5,413 nt of DNA, taken from NCBI GenBank assembly GCA_027024625.1, contig JALVRY010000208.1, forward strand, positions 1 through 5,413, written 5' to 3'. The translations under genes and the position numbers were made by a program. The DNA is from Thiotrichaceae bacterium. Its GTDB lineage: Bacteria; Pseudomonadota; Gammaproteobacteria; Thiotrichales; Thiotrichaceae. Positions 3,299 to 5,413 of this stretch are shown here, piece by piece. The notes beneath the pieces are model-generated. The model searched no databases and was not told the DNA's origin. It worked only from the letters and a program-made list of their open reading frames with translations. Numbering within the stretch: position 1 is the stretch's first letter; each line of letters starts with the position of its first letter.

Positions 3299-5413
3299 CT
3301 AGCGAGTATTAGTCCATTTGGAAAGGATGTCTAGGAGTGCATCTGGGTCAATGGGTTTTGTTATATAGTCGTTCATTCCTGTGTCTCTACATTTTAGGTA
3401 CTCGCTATCTAAAGCGTGTGCAGTGACGGCGATAATGGGTAAGGCTTTCCAGTTATTATTTTCTCGAATTTGGCGTGTGGTTTCGTAACCATCCATTATT
3501 GGCATTTGTAAATCCATCAAAACAATATCAAATTTAGATTGATGGAGTTGTTTTAATGCGGCTTCTCCATTCTTTGCAAGCGTGACTTCAGTTACTCCAA
3601 AGCTAATGAGGTATTCGTTAATTAGTAACAGATTTAGCTGATCATCTTCTACGACCAGTACTTTTATTTTGTTTAAACGATGATTTTTATGCTTACCACA
3701 TTTTGATGCGGGAATTTTGATTGGTTGGCATTCTTGTTTATTACATGCTTGTAATTTGACAGAAAAAATAAAAGTGCTGCCTTTATTTGGCTTGCTTTTT
3801 ACATGAATTTTTCCACCCATTAAGTCAGATAATTGTTGGCTAATCGCTAGACCTAGCCCAGTCCCACCAAAATTTCGAGTAATAGAGTTGTCTGCTTGTG
3901 AGAAAGGTTTAAATAATTGTTTGTTGTCCTTTACTGAAATACCGATACCTGTATCTGTGACGGAAAAAGATAAATAAACCGTTTGGTTTTTCTTGCTGAT
4001 TTGTTTGACGGTGAGTGTTATTTCTCCTTTATTGGTAAATTTGATGGCATTAGAGCCGAAGTTGCGCAAAATCTGAGAGATTTTTTGTGGGTCACCGACC
4101 AGCATGTTGGGGATTCTGTTGTCAAAGTTTAATGTGAGTTTTAATTCTTTTTCTTCTGCTTGGCTTTCTATGGTGTAAATAACTTTTTGTAGGGTTTCTT
4201 TGAGATTAAAGCAGATAGAAGATAGTTCTAATTTATTGGCTTCACCGCGAGAAAAGTCCAAAATATTATCAATAATATCGAGTAATGCCTCAGAGGATGA
4301 GTGCATTTTATTGATATAGTCTTCTTGCTTAGGTGTTAGCTCGGTATTACGGATAAGATGTCCCATGCCAATAATAGCGTTTAAGGGAGTGCGAATTTCA
4401 TGGCTCATATTGGCAAGGAATTCACTTTTAGACTGAGATGCTTTTTCTGCATCATGCTTTGCGATAGAGAGCTTTTTTTCGATTTTGCAACGATGACTAA
4501 TTTCACGAGCTAATCGTCGATTCCAGTATAGAGTGATTAGTAGGATAAGTAGGGAGATCCCTAATAGCTTCCATAATATGGCGTAGTTAACGTAGTGTTG
4601 GTATTTAATAGAAATCCAACTATTGTAGATGGTTTTCTTTCTACTTTGAGGGATCGCTGCAATACCTTTATTTAAAATCTTTGGTAATATCTCCCAGTCT
4701 TTGCGTACAGCCATCGCTAATTCATTTTTGTAGGGAACTTCTCCAACAACGCGAACTTGTGTTAAGCCTGTTTGCCCTATGTAGTAATTGGTTGTGATGA
4801 GGTTACCGATAAAAGCGAAAGCTTCTCCGCTGGATACTTTTTTTAGAGCATCTTCAATGTTTGGGGAGGTTAATAAATTCAGATCTGGATAATTGTCTTT
4901 TAGCCATGCATTGATTGCGTAGCCTTTAACGGTTAGTACCTTTTTACCTATCAATGCATCAATACCGCTGAGATACGTCATTTTAGTGGCAGAAAAAATA
5001 CCATTAGGTGTAGATAAATAGGGTTTGGTGAAGCTAAATTCGAATCGTCTTGCATGAGAGTTTGAAACTGCGGGTAATAAATCTAGCTTTTTTTGTGAAA
5101 GCTTATTTAGAACTTCTGTCCATGAATCTCTTTTAGATACCTCAAATTTGAGACCTAATATATGGCTGAGAGAGTCTAAATATTGAATAGATATGCCTTC
5201 TGGCTGATTGTCGTCGTCAAAATATTCAATAGGTGCCCATGATGGATCAATACCAACTCGAATTATGGGGTGTTCTTTTATCCAATTTTGTTCTTCAGGT
5301 GTTAATTTGGCAGGATTGGATGGGTTAGTGGCAATTTTTCCTGCAAAACAGGGTGCAGACACGGAAATAAAAGCGATGAAAATAAAGGCGATAAGCTTTA
5401 ATGTGTGCGTTGT
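3299..5413 (-). CDS. BvgS-type hybrid sensor histidine kinase, 5' end outside window
   Basis: Numbering is from GTG at 5362. Residues about 33-253 form one periplasmic solute-binding (SBP_bac_3, Venus-flytrap) domain, starting IIRVGIDPSWAPIEYF, with Arg105 at the usual ligand-carboxylate position. A membrane helix at about 260-279 and a short coiled linker follow, with no PAS or HAMP domain. HisKA has the phosphoacceptor His321 in HEIRTP. The HATPase has an N box at Asn438, a G1 box DTGIGI (470-475) and a G2 box GGTGLGLAI (499-507). The receiver (about 565-685) has Glu572/Asp573/Asp574, phosphoacceptor Asp617 (LMDLQMP), Thr647 and Lys669. All key residues are present. No C-terminal Hpt domain is fused. 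The GTG at 5362 is not the true start: the frame stays open to the window edge and encodes LKLIAFIFIAFISVSAPCFA, the hydrophobic core and cleavage site of a signal peptide. The gene therefore begins beyond 5413. It probably senses an amino-acid-like ligand and feeds a phosphorelay; the ligand and regulon are unknown. Confidence 0.93.
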   Translation of the reverse strand, partial: TTHTLKLIAFIFIAFISVSAPCFAGKIATNPSNPAKLTPEEQNWIKEHPIIRVGIDPSWAPIEYFDDDNQPEGISIQYLDSLSHILGLKFEVSKRDSWTEVLNKLSQKKLDLLPAVSNSHARRFEFSFTKPYLSTPNGIFSATKMTYLSGIDALIGKKVLTVKGYAINAWLKDNYPDLNLLTSPNIEDALKKVSSGEAFAFIGNLITTNYYIGQTGLTQVRVVGEVPYKNELAMAVRKDWEILPKILNKGIAAIPQSRKKTIYNSWISIKYQHYVNYAILWKLLGISLLILLITLYWNRRLAREISHRCKIEKKLSIAKHDAEKASQSKSEFLANMSHEIRTPLNAIIGMGHLIRNTELTPKQEDYINKMHSSSEALLDIIDNILDFSRGEANKLELSSICFNLKETLQKVIYTIESQAEEKELKLTLNFDNRIPNMLVGDPQKISQILRNFGSNAIKFTNKGEITLTVKQISKKNQTVYLSFSVTDTGIGISVKDNKQLFKPFSQADNSITRNFGGTGLGLAISQQLSDLMGGKIHVKSKPNKGSTFIFSVKLQACNKQECQPIKIPASKCGKHKNHRLNKIKVLVVEDDQLNLLLINEYLISFGVTEVTLAKNGEAALKQLHQSKFDIVLMDLQMPIMDGYETTRQIRENNNWKALPIIAVTAHALDSEYLKCRDTGMNDYITKPIDPDALLDILSKWTNTR

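Overview
The window looks like chromosomal DNA from a moderately AT-rich Gram-negative bacterium. Two genes encode exported or periplasmic sensor proteins, there is a BvgS-type hybrid histidine kinase, and non-coding repeats lie between genes. The protein styles suggest a gammaproteobacterium, but nothing here fixes the taxon, and I give that placement low confidence.

Layout. Positions 1-580 hold no convincing gene. They carry two near-identical units of about 241 bp in direct tandem plus a third, internally deleted unit. Each full unit is packed with short perfect palindromes, several built on the same AAT-(AA/TT)-ATT core with different arms. Each unit also has a block of 9-bp-periodic CACAGAG-like words, read on the minus strand. 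On the minus strand, 2742-594 is a two-gene operon: a CHASE2-domain membrane protein without any recognisable output domain, followed with an 8-base overlap by a small secreted protein with FecR-like character. Positions 2743-2970 are the divergent intergenic region, holding at most a 31-codon ORF. Next on the plus strand is a small orphan histidine phosphotransfer (Hpt) protein. Its homology appears to extend upstream through an in-frame TGA to an ATG at 2971, so it is either truncated or recently broken. Convergent with it, only 7 bases away, is a large hybrid sensor kinase (periplasmic solute-binding domain, membrane helix, HisKA, HATPase, receiver). Its 5' end runs off the right edge of the window.

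How the parts may work together. The hybrid kinase ends in a receiver domain and has no Hpt domain of its own. The adjacent orphan Hpt is an obvious candidate for the next step of a phosphorelay, but its possible nonsense codon makes that uncertain. The CHASE2/FecR-like pair resembles other loci where an extracytoplasmic CHASE2 sensor sits beside a FecR-domain protein. Here the pair lacks a cyclase, kinase or phosphodiesterase, so its output is unknown. I see no mobile-element genes, RNA genes or CRISPR array.
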